DNA from: Marinobacter confluentis
GTDB lineage: Bacteria; Pseudomonadota; Gammaproteobacteria; Pseudomonadales; Oleiphilaceae
NCBI RefSeq assembly: GCF_004785685.1
Contig: NZ_SRPF01000003.1
Coordinates: forward strand, 1 to 64,000
Direction: 5' to 3'
Length of the DNA: 64,000 nt
Part shown: positions 1 to 8,712 of the stretch, one piece after another
Numbering within the stretch: the first letter of the stretch is position 1
Layout of the letters: every line of letters starts with the position of its first letter
The notes under the pieces: generated by a model
The model's database searches: none
Told to the model about the DNA's origin: nothing
The model's input: only the letters and a program-made list of their open reading frames with translations
Made by a program: the position numbers and the translations under genes

Positions 1-105
1 GAATACAACGATGAACGTCCCCACGATTCATTGGAAGACCTGACGCCATGGGAATATCTGGCGAAATACCAACAGGCGGAAAGCTCTAATCAGCGGTGCA
101 ACTAA
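1..105 (+). CDS. IS3-family transposase OrfB, C-terminal end (partial)
   Basis: Frame 1 is open from the window edge to a TAA at 103-105. It encodes 34 residues beginning EYNDERPHDSL and continuing with LTPWEYLAKY. This is the conserved C-terminal signature of the DDE integrase core of IS3-family OrfB transposases (Y-N-x-x-R-P-H-x-x-L...TP). Only the tail is visible, so the subgroup and intactness are unknown. A degraded copy of the same 3' sequence occurs at 33382-33420. Confidence 0.85.
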   Translation, partial: EYNDERPHDSLEDLTPWEYLAKYQQAESSNQRCN

Positions 106-121
106 AACAGGGATGTTTACA
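1..121 (+). mobile_element. Right end of an IS3-family insertion sequence (partial)
   Basis: The window starts inside an insertion sequence. The transposase tail ends at 105, and 16 bases later the sequence CAGGGATGTTTACA ends in CA at 121. Read from outside, this begins TGTAAACATCCC, the TG...CA form expected of an IS3-family terminal inverted repeat. The left end lies outside the window, so the repeat pair and the target duplication cannot be checked. The element lies directly upstream of a LysR gene. Confidence 0.6.
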
Positions 122-152
122 ATGGGAGCGGCGTTCCTCATATTGAGGTGGC

Positions 153-168
153 CAAATCGCCCGATTTG
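153..168. promoter_or_regulatory. Inverted repeat upstream of LysR gene
   Basis: CAAATCG-CC-CGATTTG is a perfect 7-bp inverted repeat with a 2-base spacer, 60 bp before the LysR start at 228 and just outside the insertion-sequence end. LysR proteins often bind such dyads at their own promoters. The assignment is positional inference only. Confidence 0.3.
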
Positions 169-227
169 TGGTGGGTCTTTAGGGCTGATTATTGGCTCAT
201 GTCCAAAGGTAATGCCGTGGGGTCAAA

Positions 228-1193
228 ATGAACTTTAAACGCTTAGAAACATTTATTTGGGTCGCAACCCTTGGCAGCTTTCGGAAAACCGCCGAGCGTC
301 AACATACCACTCAGCCCGCCATTTCAAATCGTATAGCGGCTTTAGAGGAAGAGTTAGGCGTGCGCCTGTTCGAGCGAGAGTCAGGGCATGTCTATCTCAC
401 CCGAAAGGGATACGAGCTCATCCCATACGCAGAAAAAATAGTTGGCATTGCTCAACAACTGAAGGAAAGGGCCGATCACTCGGCCTCGCTTTCGGGCCTG
501 CTCCGTTTAGGAGTCTCCGAAACAATCGTCCATTCCTGGATCCCGAGTTTCTTCTGTGAGCTCCACGACAAGGCGCCTAACCTGGATGTGGAAATCACCG
601 TCGATGCATCGGGAAGCTTGCGTGAAGGCTTGTTAAACCGCTCTCTGGACGTCGCATTTTTGATGGGGCCGGTCCCGGAACCTCATATTGAAAACACTAA
701 CCTTTGCAGCTTCCCGCTCATTTGGGTCGCCAGTCCATCATTGGGGCTGCCTGATCGAGCTCTTACTCTGGAAGAGTTGGCTGTTTGGCCGATCATCACT
801 TATGCCAGAAATACCAAGCCTTTTTCAGAAATTAGTCGAAAGTTCAGAGAATTGGATGATTCGCCGGTCCGCTTCTATTCATCCAGTTCGCTTTCAGCAT
901 GTCGTCAGCTCACTCTTGACGGCATCGGCATTTCAACGCTTCCTGAAGGTGTCGTGGACCAGGAATTAAACTCTGGATGCCTCGTTCGACTGCAAACATC
1001 ATGGACGCCCTCCGAATTAGCTTTCACTGCTTCGTTCCCCAAACATCCCCGAAATCCGGTCGCGAACATGGCTTCAAATCTTGCTGTCCAGGTTTCCAGC
1101 CTGTTTGAAGAGCGAAGACATCATGGAAAGTTATCGAAAGAGGTAAAAAACGATAATTCGACATTTTTTCTTAAAAACTTAACCTCGGACTGA
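228..1193 (+). CDS. LysR-family transcriptional regulator
   Basis: A 321-residue protein of usual LysR length. Residues 1-60 form the winged HTH (LETFIWVATLGSFRKTAE, then TTQPAISNRI), and about 90-295 form the periplasmic-binding-like effector domain. The ATG at 228 places the HTH at the expected distance from the N terminus. It is followed in the same direction by the remains of a YcsI-like gene, an intact TRAP transporter and a pxpA remnant, so it probably controlled that catabolic locus (inference). The C-terminal 20 residues are lysine- and asparagine-rich and extend past the usual fold. Confidence 0.93.
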   Translation: MNFKRLETFIWVATLGSFRKTAERQHTTQPAISNRIAALEEELGVRLFERESGHVYLTRKGYELIPYAEKIVGIAQQLKERADHSASLSGLLRLGVSETIVHSWIPSFFCELHDKAPNLDVEITVDASGSLREGLLNRSLDVAFLMGPVPEPHIENTNLCSFPLIWVASPSLGLPDRALTLEELAVWPIITYARNTKPFSEISRKFRELDDSPVRFYSSSSLSACRQLTLDGIGISTLPEGVVDQELNSGCLVRLQTSWTPSELAFTASFPKHPRNPVANMASNLAVQVSSLFEERRHHGKLSKEVKNDNSTFFLKNLTSD

Positions 1194-1227
1194 ATGATTT
1201 GTGATTGTCTAGTCAGGAATTCCCGTA

Positions 1228-1770
1228 ATGAAACGTCAGGACTACTCTTCTGCTAAACGGCAGCTGCTCGAAGACAGTTTAGCGTTGCGCTCCCAGATTC
1301 GCGCAGGCGAATTCACTGGACCTACCAGTGGACTGGCCAGGAGTTTTGTTCAGGGCAACGTCGTTATCTTGCCCGTCGAGTGGTCACACCAATTTCTCGA
1401 GTACTGCCAGCGCAATCCAGTTGCCTGCCCCCTTATCAGCGTATCTGCACCTGAAGATCCAACGCTTCCGAACTTGGGTAGTGCCCTCGACGTTCGTACC
1501 GACGGCCCTGAGTATCAAGTCTTTCGCAACGGGCAGCGAGCCGAAAAAACGCATCACTTAAAAGACCTGTGGCGAGACGACCTTGTTACTTTCGTGCTCG
1601 GCTGTTTCTTCTCTTCTAAGGATGCGCTCGCTAGAGCTGGGCTTTCAATTCGCTATCTCGCGTGTTCCAGGAAAGATGCTGCTTACGGAGCGGCTAAACG
1701 AAGAACTGTCGGTGCAGTGAGTATCGGGGTTCAAAATACCAAGCAAAAACGCACAAATGGGAGTTACATC
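1228..1770 (+). pseudogene. Truncated YcsI / D-glutamate-cyclase-like (DUF1445) gene
   Basis: The first about 160 codons match the N-terminal two thirds of the DUF1445 family (YcsI, D-glutamate cyclase-like). Visible family hallmarks are RIRAGEFTGPTSGLA, FVQGNVVILP, FCQRNPVACPL and LWRDDLVTFVLGC. After about codon 150 the match fades, and the conserved C-terminal segment (about 100 residues in a full-length protein of about 265) is missing. No stop occurs, so the frame runs straight into dctP and creates a chimeric reading of 501 codons from 1228 to 2733. A 3' deletion best explains this. YcsI-type genes commonly travel with pxpA, a remnant of which lies at 4646. Confidence 0.8.
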
Positions 1771-2733
1771 ATGCTCAAAAAACTAGCTTGCGCTCTGGCG
1801 ATTGGAGCCTTCACAACCCCTGCAGTTATGGCCGAACAATGGCACATGCCAACGCCCTACGGCGATGCAAATCTACCGACCCAGATTGCCTATGATTTTG
1901 CCGAAGATATAAAACAGGGAACAGATGGTGACATTGATATCACAGTTCATTCCGGCGCCTCGCTCGTTAAACATCCGGAAATTCCGAGGGCAGTTAGGAC
2001 TGGCCAGGTCCAACTTGGAGAAATTTTTATCGGTATCATGGGCAACACTCATCCGGTTTTTAAGCACGACAACATCCCCTTCTTGGCAACAAGTTACGAG
2101 CAAGCTCGCGAACTTTGGGAGGCAGCAAAGCCCGAAGTTGAAAAACAACTTAAGAAAGAGGGAATGGCGCTTCTTTATACCGTTCCATGGCCTGCTCAAA
2201 GTCTTTACACAAAAACCCCGGTGAACTCGCTTAAGGATCTCGAAGGGCTAAAAATGAGAGCCTACAGCCCGTCCACTTCTCGCCTCGCCGACCTCATGAA
2301 CACCACTCCGACAACAGTCCAGGTTCCGGAGATCCCACAAGCCTTCAGCACGGGGATTATCGATGCAATGATCACGTCCCCCTCCACTGGCGCAAATGGT
2401 CAAGCGTGGGACTACCTGTCTCATTACACGGATATCAAAGCCTGGATTCCCAAAAACGTCGTTGTCATTAACGACCGGGCTTTACGTCGCCTGACGGACG
2501 ACCAGAGACAGGTCATTTTCGATGCCGCCGCTAAGGCTGAGGCTAAAGGCTGGAAAGGCGTTCGAGCGACTGCGGAGAAAGATACTGCAAAGCTTGCCCA
2601 AAATGGCATCGAAGTCAGTCAACCCTCAGAAGAGCTCATGAATGACTTACAGAAGATCGGCGACATCATGATCAAAGAATGGGAGCAAGAAGCGCCCAAC
2701 GAGGTCGGCAAGATTCTATCTAACTACCGTTAA
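1771..2733 (+). CDS. dctP: TRAP transporter solute-binding protein DctP
   Basis: A 320-residue periplasmic binding protein that delivers a carboxylate-type ligand to the TRAP membrane subunits. I chose the ATG at 1771 because it has a good ribosome site (GGGAG about 8 bases upstream) and a clean signal peptide (MLKKLACALAIGAF...AVMA, cleavage before EQW). The body has the DctP family segments SGASLVKHPEIPRAVRTGQ, LKGLK-like EGLKMRAY and an AFSTGIIDAM motif. The frame is also open upstream through the YcsI remnant, so automatic callers may extend it wrongly to 1228. The ligand may be 5-oxoproline or D-glutamate, inferred from the flanking gene remnants. Confidence 0.93.
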   Translation: MLKKLACALAIGAFTTPAVMAEQWHMPTPYGDANLPTQIAYDFAEDIKQGTDGDIDITVHSGASLVKHPEIPRAVRTGQVQLGEIFIGIMGNTHPVFKHDNIPFLATSYEQARELWEAAKPEVEKQLKKEGMALLYTVPWPAQSLYTKTPVNSLKDLEGLKMRAYSPSTSRLADLMNTTPTTVQVPEIPQAFSTGIIDAMITSPSTGANGQAWDYLSHYTDIKAWIPKNVVVINDRALRRLTDDQRQVIFDAAAKAEAKGWKGVRATAEKDTAKLAQNGIEVSQPSEELMNDLQKIGDIMIKEWEQEAPNEVGKILSNYR

Positions 2734-2751
2734 TACACCACTGCGACGAAG

Positions 2752-2771
2752 CCCTCCGTGTAAACGGAGGG
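2752..2771 (+). promoter_or_regulatory. Intercistronic hairpin after dctP
   Basis: CCCTCCGT-GTAA-ACGGAGGG forms an 8-bp perfect stem with a 4-base loop between dctP and dctQ. There is no long T run after it (TGATTTT), so it looks like a 3' stabiliser or partial attenuator that lets the binding protein be made in excess over the membrane subunits. A similar hairpin follows the ABC binding-protein gene at 48829. Confidence 0.6.
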
Positions 2772-2792
2772 TGATTTTGCACGAGACTTCCT

Positions 2793-3311
2793 ATGAACAC
2801 TCTCCGCGAGAAGTTTTATCAACTGTCTGGCTACTCGGCCGGCGTTTGTGTCGTAATGATCATGATAATCATCCTGGCCCAGGTAATTGGTCGCCTCCTC
2901 GGGTTTATCATTCCTTCGGCTGAAGATGTTTCGGGTTATGCGCTGGCCGCATCTACCTTCTTTGGCCTCGCCTACACCTTGCACAACGGGGGGCACGTAA
3001 GAGTGACCCTCGTTATTCAGAAATTGTCGGGCAGAGCACGACAGATTCAAGAATTGATCGTTCTGATTTTCAGTTTTGGCCTCGCGTGCTTTATGACTTT
3101 TTACTGTTTCCAAATGGTATGGGAATCCTACGTTTTCGAGGAGGTTTCCCACGGATACATCCCTATCCCAATCTGGATTCCGCAGAGCTCCGTGGCGATC
3201 GGTTTGCTGGCACTGAACATTGCCCTCCTGGACAGCCTAATTGCCGTTATTCGTAAGCAAAAGCCGGCCTATCAGCATCAGGAAGACGAATCCAGTCTGG
3301 AGGAACTCTAA
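2793..3311 (+). CDS. dctQ: TRAP transporter small permease subunit DctQ
   Basis: A 172-residue protein with four hydrophobic segments (about residues 15-35, 48-68, 86-108 and 130-150), as expected for the DctQ membrane subunit. It bridges the binding protein and the large permease in Na+-coupled TRAP uptake. The charged tail (HQEDESSLEEL) is cytoplasmic. Its TAA stop overlaps the ATG of dctM (TAATG), which indicates translational coupling. Sequence of this subunit is poorly conserved; position between dctP and dctM is the main support. Confidence 0.9.
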   Translation: MNTLREKFYQLSGYSAGVCVVMIMIIILAQVIGRLLGFIIPSAEDVSGYALAASTFFGLAYTLHNGGHVRVTLVIQKLSGRARQIQELIVLIFSFGLACFMTFYCFQMVWESYVFEEVSHGYIPIPIWIPQSSVAIGLLALNIALLDSLIAVIRKQKPAYQHQEDESSLEEL

Positions 3312-4615
3312 TGGAATTAACTGTTCTCTCATTAGTATTGGCAGCGTCCATGATACTGATGCTGTCACTGGGCGTCTGGGTGGCATTAACTCTGGTGGGC
3401 GTAGGCGCACTGGGACTTTTAATATCCGGAAACGATCAGATCGGCTTGCTATTTGGTACCTCTAGCTGGGGGGCAAGCACCAGTTGGTCGCTTACCGCGC
3501 TGCCCATGTTCATCTGGATGGGTGAGATTCTTTTTAAGACCAGGCTCTCTGAGGACTTGTTTAAAGGTTTGGCTCCATGGATGGAAGGAATGCCTGGCAA
3601 GCTACTTCATGTAAATATTCTAAGCTGCGGGATCTTTGCAGCTGTCTCCGGCTCGTCTGCTGCAACCGCAGCCACAATAGGCCGCATGACGCTACCGGAA
3701 CTCAAGGCACAGGGCTACAGCGAGCGCATGTCAGTGGGCACACTTGCCGGGTCCGGCACACTTGGCCTTCTCATACCACCATCAATCATTCTGATCGTCT
3801 ATGGCGTGGCAGCCGAGGTTTCCATTGCAAGGTTGTTCATTGCGGGTGCTCTGCCGGGCTTGTTGTTGGTTGCCATGTTCATGGGCTACACCATGGTGTG
3901 GGCGACAATATTCAAAGACGAACTCCCCAAGACGCGAGAGCAGAATCTAGGCTTGCTGGTAAAATTGAAAGCGCTGAAACTATTGCTCCCGATTGTTGGT
4001 CTTATCATTTTCGTTCTCGGGTCCATTTACACCGGTTTCGCGACGCCAACTGAAGCAGCCGCGCTTGGCGTTTTTGGCGCTCTTGTCCTGGCGGCTGCTA
4101 CCGGGTCTCTCAGCCTGAGTAGCTTTAAAGAAAGCTTGTTGGGCGCTGTAAAAAGCTCATGCATGATCGGCTTAATCCTGGTGGGAGCCCATTTTTTGAC
4201 CCTGTCCATGGGATTCCTGGGTATACCGAGGGAACTGGCCGCATGGATCGGTGGGATGTCTTTATCACCCTTCGAACTATTAATTGGGCTTACCGCCCTG
4301 TTCGTCATTCTGGGCTGCTTCCTTGACGGGATTTCGGTCGTGGTGCTGACGGTTGCGGTTGTAATGCCCGTGGTCCAACAGGCGGGAATAGACCTGCTTT
4401 GGTTTGGAATCTTTATTGTGCTTGTGGTTGAAATGGCACAGATCACCCCACCGGTTGGCTTTAACTTATTCGTTATTCAAGCATTGACTGGTAAAAATAT
4501 CCTATACGTAGCTAAAGCTGCACTGCCTTTCTTCCTTCTGATAACAGCGGCTTTGATCACAATTAGCTGGTTCCCCCAGATTGTCACCTTCCTACCAAGA
4601 ACGATGAGCCAGTGA
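3311..4615 (+). CDS. dctM: TRAP transporter large permease subunit DctM
   Basis: A 434-residue, highly hydrophobic protein with about 12 membrane segments, the full length of DctM. Family signatures visible are SGSSAATAATIGRMTLPEL near residue 110, GSGTLGLLIPPSIILIVYG near 150, FATPTEAAALGVFGAL near 240 and the C-terminal EMAQITPPVGFNLFVIQ. It forms the ion-coupled transport channel with DctQ. It starts on the dctQ stop codon. The transporter appears intact although both neighbouring catabolic genes are broken. Confidence 0.95.
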   Translation: MELTVLSLVLAASMILMLSLGVWVALTLVGVGALGLLISGNDQIGLLFGTSSWGASTSWSLTALPMFIWMGEILFKTRLSEDLFKGLAPWMEGMPGKLLHVNILSCGIFAAVSGSSAATAATIGRMTLPELKAQGYSERMSVGTLAGSGTLGLLIPPSIILIVYGVAAEVSIARLFIAGALPGLLLVAMFMGYTMVWATIFKDELPKTREQNLGLLVKLKALKLLLPIVGLIIFVLGSIYTGFATPTEAAALGVFGALVLAAATGSLSLSSFKESLLGAVKSSCMIGLILVGAHFLTLSMGFLGIPRELAAWIGGMSLSPFELLIGLTALFVILGCFLDGISVVVLTVAVVMPVVQQAGIDLLWFGIFIVLVVEMAQITPPVGFNLFVIQALTGKNILYVAKAALPFFLLITAALITISWFPQIVTFLPRTMSQ

Positions 4616-4645
4616 GCACCTGAAGTAATTTATCACGAGGAGATT

Positions 4646-4846
4646 TTGATGATGGATCGGACTGTCCGGCAAGCAACTGCCCGTATGATTTCAGTTGGCG
4701 CTCATCCAGCTTACCCCGATCTCCTTGGTTTCGGACGAAGACAAATGGAATTACGAAGGCCTTCGGCTTTGAATACCATCTATGTTCAGGATTTCTGCAC
4801 GGCTATTCATAATATACAGATGGACGCTGCAGCAGACGCGCTTTAA
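4646..4846 (+). pseudogene. Remnant of pxpA (LamB/YcsF, 5-oxoprolinase subunit A)
   Basis: The 66-codon frame contains MDRTVRQATARMISVGAHP followed by AYPDLLGFGRRQMEL. This is the LamB/YcsF (PxpA) core block that includes the GAHP-x-YPDLxGFGRR motif. Full PxpA has about 250 residues and about 45 residues before this block. Here a ribosome site and ATG are joined directly to it, and what follows (HNIQMDAAADAL) only faintly recalls the later GALYN...A-D-ALADA region. It is therefore a fragment left after several deletions. PxpB and PxpC partners are absent. It follows dctM in the same direction and supports an oxoproline-related role for the locus. Confidence 0.8.
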
Positions 4847-4988
4847 CTTAGCTAAACCAAATCATTGTTCGGTTTTAACAAATGATACCCGTCTACAAAC
4901 GCTTGAGGCACCCGTCTGAAATCGCAATCCAGGAGTCGGGGTATGTTCCCCCCGTCTCTGAGAACGCTGACAGAAATCAGGCTCTGTT

Positions 4989-5909
4989 TTGCTGAATCAT
5001 AGGGACACCGCGCTGGCACTGGTCGTGGTGAGCGTTTGGGGGGCCAATTTTACGGTCATTAAGCTTGGCCTGGATGGCGTGCCACCAATGTTATTGGTTG
5101 CGATGCGTTACGCTCTTGCCGCGCTTCCCGCAGTATTCTTTCTTCGCCTACCCATAGTCAGAGTGCGTTATTTATTTTGGTATGGAATTGCGGTCGGTGT
5201 TGGGCAGTTTGGTTGCCTTTTTTACGCGATGCACATTGGGATGCCGGCAGGATTGGCTTCCGTGTTACTCCAATCTCAAGTGTTTTTCACGCTTATCTTT
5301 GCCGCGATCACATTGCGAGAGCGAGTGTCGGGAGCACAGCTAGCAGGACTATGGCTTGCGGTTAGCGGTTTGCTTCTCATCGGCTATCGGTCCGTCGGAA
5401 CAGGTCTGGTACCCATTCCATTGCCTGCTTTCCTATTCACACTTGCCGGTGCCGCTTCATGGGGTCTATCGAATATCATTGTTCGCAAAGCATCCGCAGA
5501 GGCTGCTCAAAAGGGAGACCGATTAGATATGTTCAGTTTCGTCGTCTGGTCGAGCCTGGTTCCTCCAATTCCTCTCTTTTTGTTTGCTTCGGTACTGAAC
5601 CCACAAGAATCCATGGTAGAAGTTGTCACGAACTTGGACGGAATATCAGTATTCGCCATTGCCTATCTCGCATTTGCGGCAACACTCTTTGGCTTCGGCG
5701 TATGGAGTAGTTTGCTTTCAAGATATCCGGCGAGTCAGGTCGCGCCGCTCTCTCTACTGGTTCCTGTAACAGGCCTCCTAACAGCGAGCGTGGCTCTCAG
5801 TGAAGAGCTTTCGATGTCACAGTGGATTGGTTCGTTTTTGATATTGTGCGGACTAGCAGTTTCCACTTTCGGTTTCCCAAAAGTGCTTAGTTATGGGCCC
5901 ACAAAGTAA
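4989..5909 (+). CDS. EamA/DMT-family transporter
   Basis: A 306-residue protein with about ten membrane segments in two homologous EamA halves; SVWGANFTVIKLGL near residue 15 is the typical first-repeat motif. DMT proteins of this type export or exchange small metabolites, often amino acids, across the inner membrane. The start is a TTG at 4989, the only start that gives a normal N terminus; no strong ribosome site is seen. It follows the pxpA remnant in the same direction with a 142-bp gap, so it is probably a separate unit. Confidence 0.9.
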   Translation: MLNHRDTALALVVVSVWGANFTVIKLGLDGVPPMLLVAMRYALAALPAVFFLRLPIVRVRYLFWYGIAVGVGQFGCLFYAMHIGMPAGLASVLLQSQVFFTLIFAAITLRERVSGAQLAGLWLAVSGLLLIGYRSVGTGLVPIPLPAFLFTLAGAASWGLSNIIVRKASAEAAQKGDRLDMFSFVVWSSLVPPIPLFLFASVLNPQESMVEVVTNLDGISVFAIAYLAFAATLFGFGVWSSLLSRYPASQVAPLSLLVPVTGLLTASVALSEELSMSQWIGSFLILCGLAVSTFGFPKVLSYGPTK

Positions 5910-6023
5910 ATGGGGTCACCGTGTGCTTTTGAACCTTCCTAGACTAAAGCAGAGGACAACTCGATTGCCTCCAAGGTATCCCTCTTAAAAATATCGCATC
6001 GACTTCGCTTGTAAAATTAGCTT

Positions 6024-6653
6024 CTACACAGCCGGACGCTTTGCTAGCAATGCCCACACACCGGCCGTTAAAAGTAGGGCTCCACCAGTAAAGTTAAACC
6101 TTCGCTGCGCCTTGGCTGACTTGAGCATACGACGAGCAGACGATGCGAAAATTGTGTAAAGCGTGGCATTAACAGCGGCCAAGGCAACAAAGGTGACTGA
6201 TAGCAACCACATTTGGAAAACGACATTCTCACCCGGTGTAATGAATTGGGGTAGAAATGCCACAAAGAAAACGATGCCCTTGGGATTGAGCGCTGTCACC
6301 AAATAGGTGTTGGTGAATAATCTCAACTTTGAAGCTTCTGGCATGGTTTCCGACGTTCCAGAAGGCACGATGCCTGCTCGAAACAGCTTAATGCCGAGAT
6401 AAAGCAAGTACACTCCGCCGACTACCTTGACGGCTGTGAACCAAAAAGTAGATACCGCAAGTAACGCTCCCAAGCCGACCAGTGAAGCAACCAGAGCGCT
6501 GCAGTCGCCGAGCGTAACGGCAACCACTAAAGGAACATTAGCTTGACGACCGTGAGTAACTGAATAGCTAATGACGGCGAAAATCGTGGGACCGGGTATT
6601 ACGAGTAGAACCGTCGATGCGACGACGAATGCCAACCAGGATTCTAATGACAT
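6024..6653 (-). CDS. LysE/RhtB-family amino-acid exporter
   Basis: A 209-residue inner-membrane protein with about six hydrophobic segments. Family motifs include PGPTIFAVISYSVTHGR near residue 20, the KVVGGVYLLYLGIKLFR segment near 75 and ALNPKGIVFFVAFLPQF near 125. LysE/RhtB proteins export amino acids or related metabolites by proton antiport; the substrate cannot be read from sequence. It lies divergent to nothing close and upstream of a cupin gene on the same strand, 45 bp apart. Confidence 0.93.
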   Translation of the reverse strand: MSLESWLAFVVASTVLLVIPGPTIFAVISYSVTHGRQANVPLVVAVTLGDCSALVASLVGLGALLAVSTFWFTAVKVVGGVYLLYLGIKLFRAGIVPSGTSETMPEASKLRLFTNTYLVTALNPKGIVFFVAFLPQFITPGENVVFQMWLLSVTFVALAAVNATLYTIFASSARRMLKSAKAQRRFNFTGGALLLTAGVWALLAKRPAV

Positions 6654-6698
6654 AGGGCAGTCTCTAAAAAGCTAGCCTTGCGCGCGGCAGGGCAACGG

Positions 6699-7064
6699 TT
6701 AGATCCAAACATCATTTTCGGCTGTTTGACCGCTGGTCACATCACCAGTATTCACGACCCCTTTCGGCTCGATAATCAGAATTTTTGCTTCCTTTTTCGC
6801 ATAGGGTTTGTGCTCTACGCCTTTGGGCACAACGAACATTTCTCCCTCAGAGAGCTTCACGTGCCCGTCTCTGAAATCAATTGTTAAGCTGCCCTCTAGC
6901 ACAATGAACGTTTCATCTGTGTCTTTGTGGTCGTGCCACACAAACTGCCCCTGGATTTTCACGACTTTGAACTGGTAGTCATTCATTTCAGCAATCACCT
7001 TAGGGGACCACTGTTCATCGAAAAGGCCCAGTTTGTTTTTAAAGTTAACTGCCTGGTAATTCAT
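6699..7064 (-). CDS. Small cupin-domain protein
   Basis: A 121-residue single-domain cupin. The metal-binding motif 1 is seen as [16 protein letters not shown] near residues 43-58 (H-x-H-...-E) and motif 2 as [13 protein letters not shown] near 75-88 (P-x-G-x-x-H). Proteins of this size are often auxiliary or stand-alone small-molecule binding proteins; no specific reaction can be given. It sits between the LysE gene and the metallo-hydrolase gene on the same strand. Confidence 0.88.
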   Translation of the reverse strand: MNYQAVNFKNKLGLFDEQWSPKVIAEMNDYQFKVVKIQGQFVWHDHKDTDETFIVLEGSLTIDFRDGHVKLSEGEMFVVPKGVEHKPYAKKEAKILIIEPKGVVNTGDVTSGQTAENDVWI

Positions 7065-7123
7065 TAGATTTCCTTACCCTATACAGGTCGCTATTGAAAC
7101 ACCGTTTGATTCGGATGAAGAGG

Positions 7124-8122
7124 TCAGTTACGTCCGCAAAGGTCGGTTGCTCCGTCGAGAAGCGCAGTTTTTTTGACGCAATCCCACTGGCCAGGCTCGT
7201 GGCCATAAATGATTTGTATAGACTCAGCCTGATCGTCAAGCGACGCGATTTTTTTAAGGCTCATGATCGCTGCTTCCTCGGAGCTCACTGCCCCTGATGG
7301 AATCCCGAGATGAAGGTTAGCCGCCAAATGCGATGCATCGAAGGTAAAAAGGATATCCCCCTCGGTACCTCTAGCGAGCGCCGAAATGTGCCCTTCGGTG
7401 TGCCCGGGAGTGGGGAACAGTCTTAAAGATCCGTCGCCGAATACATCGTAGACGTCGATACCAAGCCGACTTCTCCTGAAGCCTTCATCAATGATTCGGA
7501 CACGAAGGTTCGAAGACAGCATTGAAGTCGGTATACCTTTGGCGACTCGTCCAGGCGACTTTAAACTCCGGAGGGTTGCATGTGTCATGAGGACGGGAGC
7601 ATTTGTGTAGTCGAGCAAGCTGTCCATTCCACTGATGTGGTCTCCATGCAAATGAGAGGGCACAACAAAGCGGATTTCTTCCGGCTCCACTCCGTCCGAC
7701 TTCAGCTGCGACACAAGATCTGCTCCCCGCTCATTACGACATGGCACCCAGTAAAAAGGCTGAAATCCATAATCACATTGACCGGCGCGTAATCCAGTAT
7801 CGAGAACAGCGACTCCTGACTTGGGGTGTTTAACGACATAAGCGAGGGAGGGCACCCAAATCGGTCGGGTTATCTCCTCAGGTGTTCTAGGATCTCTTTG
7901 ATCAATCAGGATATTGGCCGGCGCTTTGACCCACCCTGTCAGATAGGCTCTAACTTCAACCGGAATATCAGCCGCGATATCGCCTTCTTCTGAGGACAAA
8001 ACACCGCCATGGCCCTCGAGAACGATAACCCCAATCGGGCGCCAGATTGGATAAGAGATAACTGCCACCACAGCCAAGACAAGGGCGGGAGCGATAAGCC
8101 AAATGCTGGATTTTTTTAACAA
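7124..8122 (-). CDS. Membrane-anchored metallo-beta-lactamase-fold hydrolase (lactonase-like)
   Basis: A 332-residue protein with an N-terminal hydrophobic anchor (residues 7-27) and then an MBL domain. The zinc motif is SHLHGDHISG near residue 155 (H-x-H-x-D-H), followed by PTPGHTEGH near 235, FTFDASH near 255 and a final GHEPGQW near 310. The layout resembles N-acyl-homoserine-lactone lactonase-type enzymes, but a signal anchor places it outside the cytoplasm, so the substrate is open. Its start overlaps the stop of the DUF3291 gene by 7 bp, so the two are probably co-translated. Confidence 0.88.
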   Translation of the reverse strand: MLKKSSIWLIAPALVLAVVAVISYPIWRPIGVIVLEGHGGVLSSEEGDIAADIPVEVRAYLTGWVKAPANILIDQRDPRTPEEITRPIWVPSLAYVVKHPKSGVAVLDTGLRAGQCDYGFQPFYWVPCRNERGADLVSQLKSDGVEPEEIRFVVPSHLHGDHISGMDSLLDYTNAPVLMTHATLRSLKSPGRVAKGIPTSMLSSNLRVRIIDEGFRRSRLGIDVYDVFGDGSLRLFPTPGHTEGHISALARGTEGDILFTFDASHLAANLHLGIPSGAVSSEEAAIMSLKKIASLDDQAESIQIIYGHEPGQWDCVKKTALLDGATDLCGRN

Positions 8123-8592
8123 TGCCGCCTCTTATCAGCAATTGCCTCGCCGGGAGGCGGATAGGCTTTTTTGAAAGTAAATGCGTTTGGAGATGGGCCT
8201 TGCTGTCGAAACGCGTTCAGTTTTTCTGCGGCCTCATACAGCGAAGGCATGTGACCGGCGGGCACCCACCACAGCACCATGTGGGCTTCGTTCATTGAAT
8301 GAAACCACTCCTTCTTACGGCTCATAATCTCAACGTGAGCAGTCCGATACACAAACCTGTGCAAAGCCTCAACGGAGTCCCAGACAGACAGATTCATGAT
8401 CGTATCTGAACCAAAGTAATCAATATCGGTCGCGTTACCCTCTTCGGTCTGTAATCGCCAGACAAAACCAGGTGAATCGTCTGCCAACGCGTTGATCCTG
8501 TCTAGATTGTTGACGAAATCTGAGAGCTGCGGCGAGTCTATCGGCGCTTTCAGCTGTGCGATGTTGAGTTGGGCGATGTAGTAGCGACTCAT
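8116..8592 (-). CDS. DUF3291-domain protein
   Basis: A 158-residue protein matching the DUF3291 family: YYIAQLNIAQLKAPIDSP at the N terminus, GFVWRLQTEEG near residue 47, NLSVWDSVEALHRFVY near 67 and the closing HMVLWWVPAGHMPS. The fold is a ferredoxin-like, monooxygenase-type dimer; no function is established. I place the start at 8592 because GGGAGG lies 8 bases upstream; a longer frame to 8658 lacks homology. It overlaps the downstream hydrolase gene. Confidence 0.85.
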   Translation of the reverse strand: MSRYYIAQLNIAQLKAPIDSPQLSDFVNNLDRINALADDSPGFVWRLQTEEGNATDIDYFGSDTIMNLSVWDSVEALHRFVYRTAHVEIMSRKKEWFHSMNEAHMVLWWVPAGHMPSLYEAAEKLNAFRQQGPSPNAFTFKKAYPPPGEAIADKRRHC

Positions 8593-8712
8593 AGATTCCT
8601 CCCAGAGGTCATTTTTCGCTCCAAATTCTTCCATCAATCGCTGAAAGGCCTGCAGCAATCACCGCCACCTCCAAGATAACGAAAAGCTTAAATTCTAAAG
8701 AGTTTATCAGCG

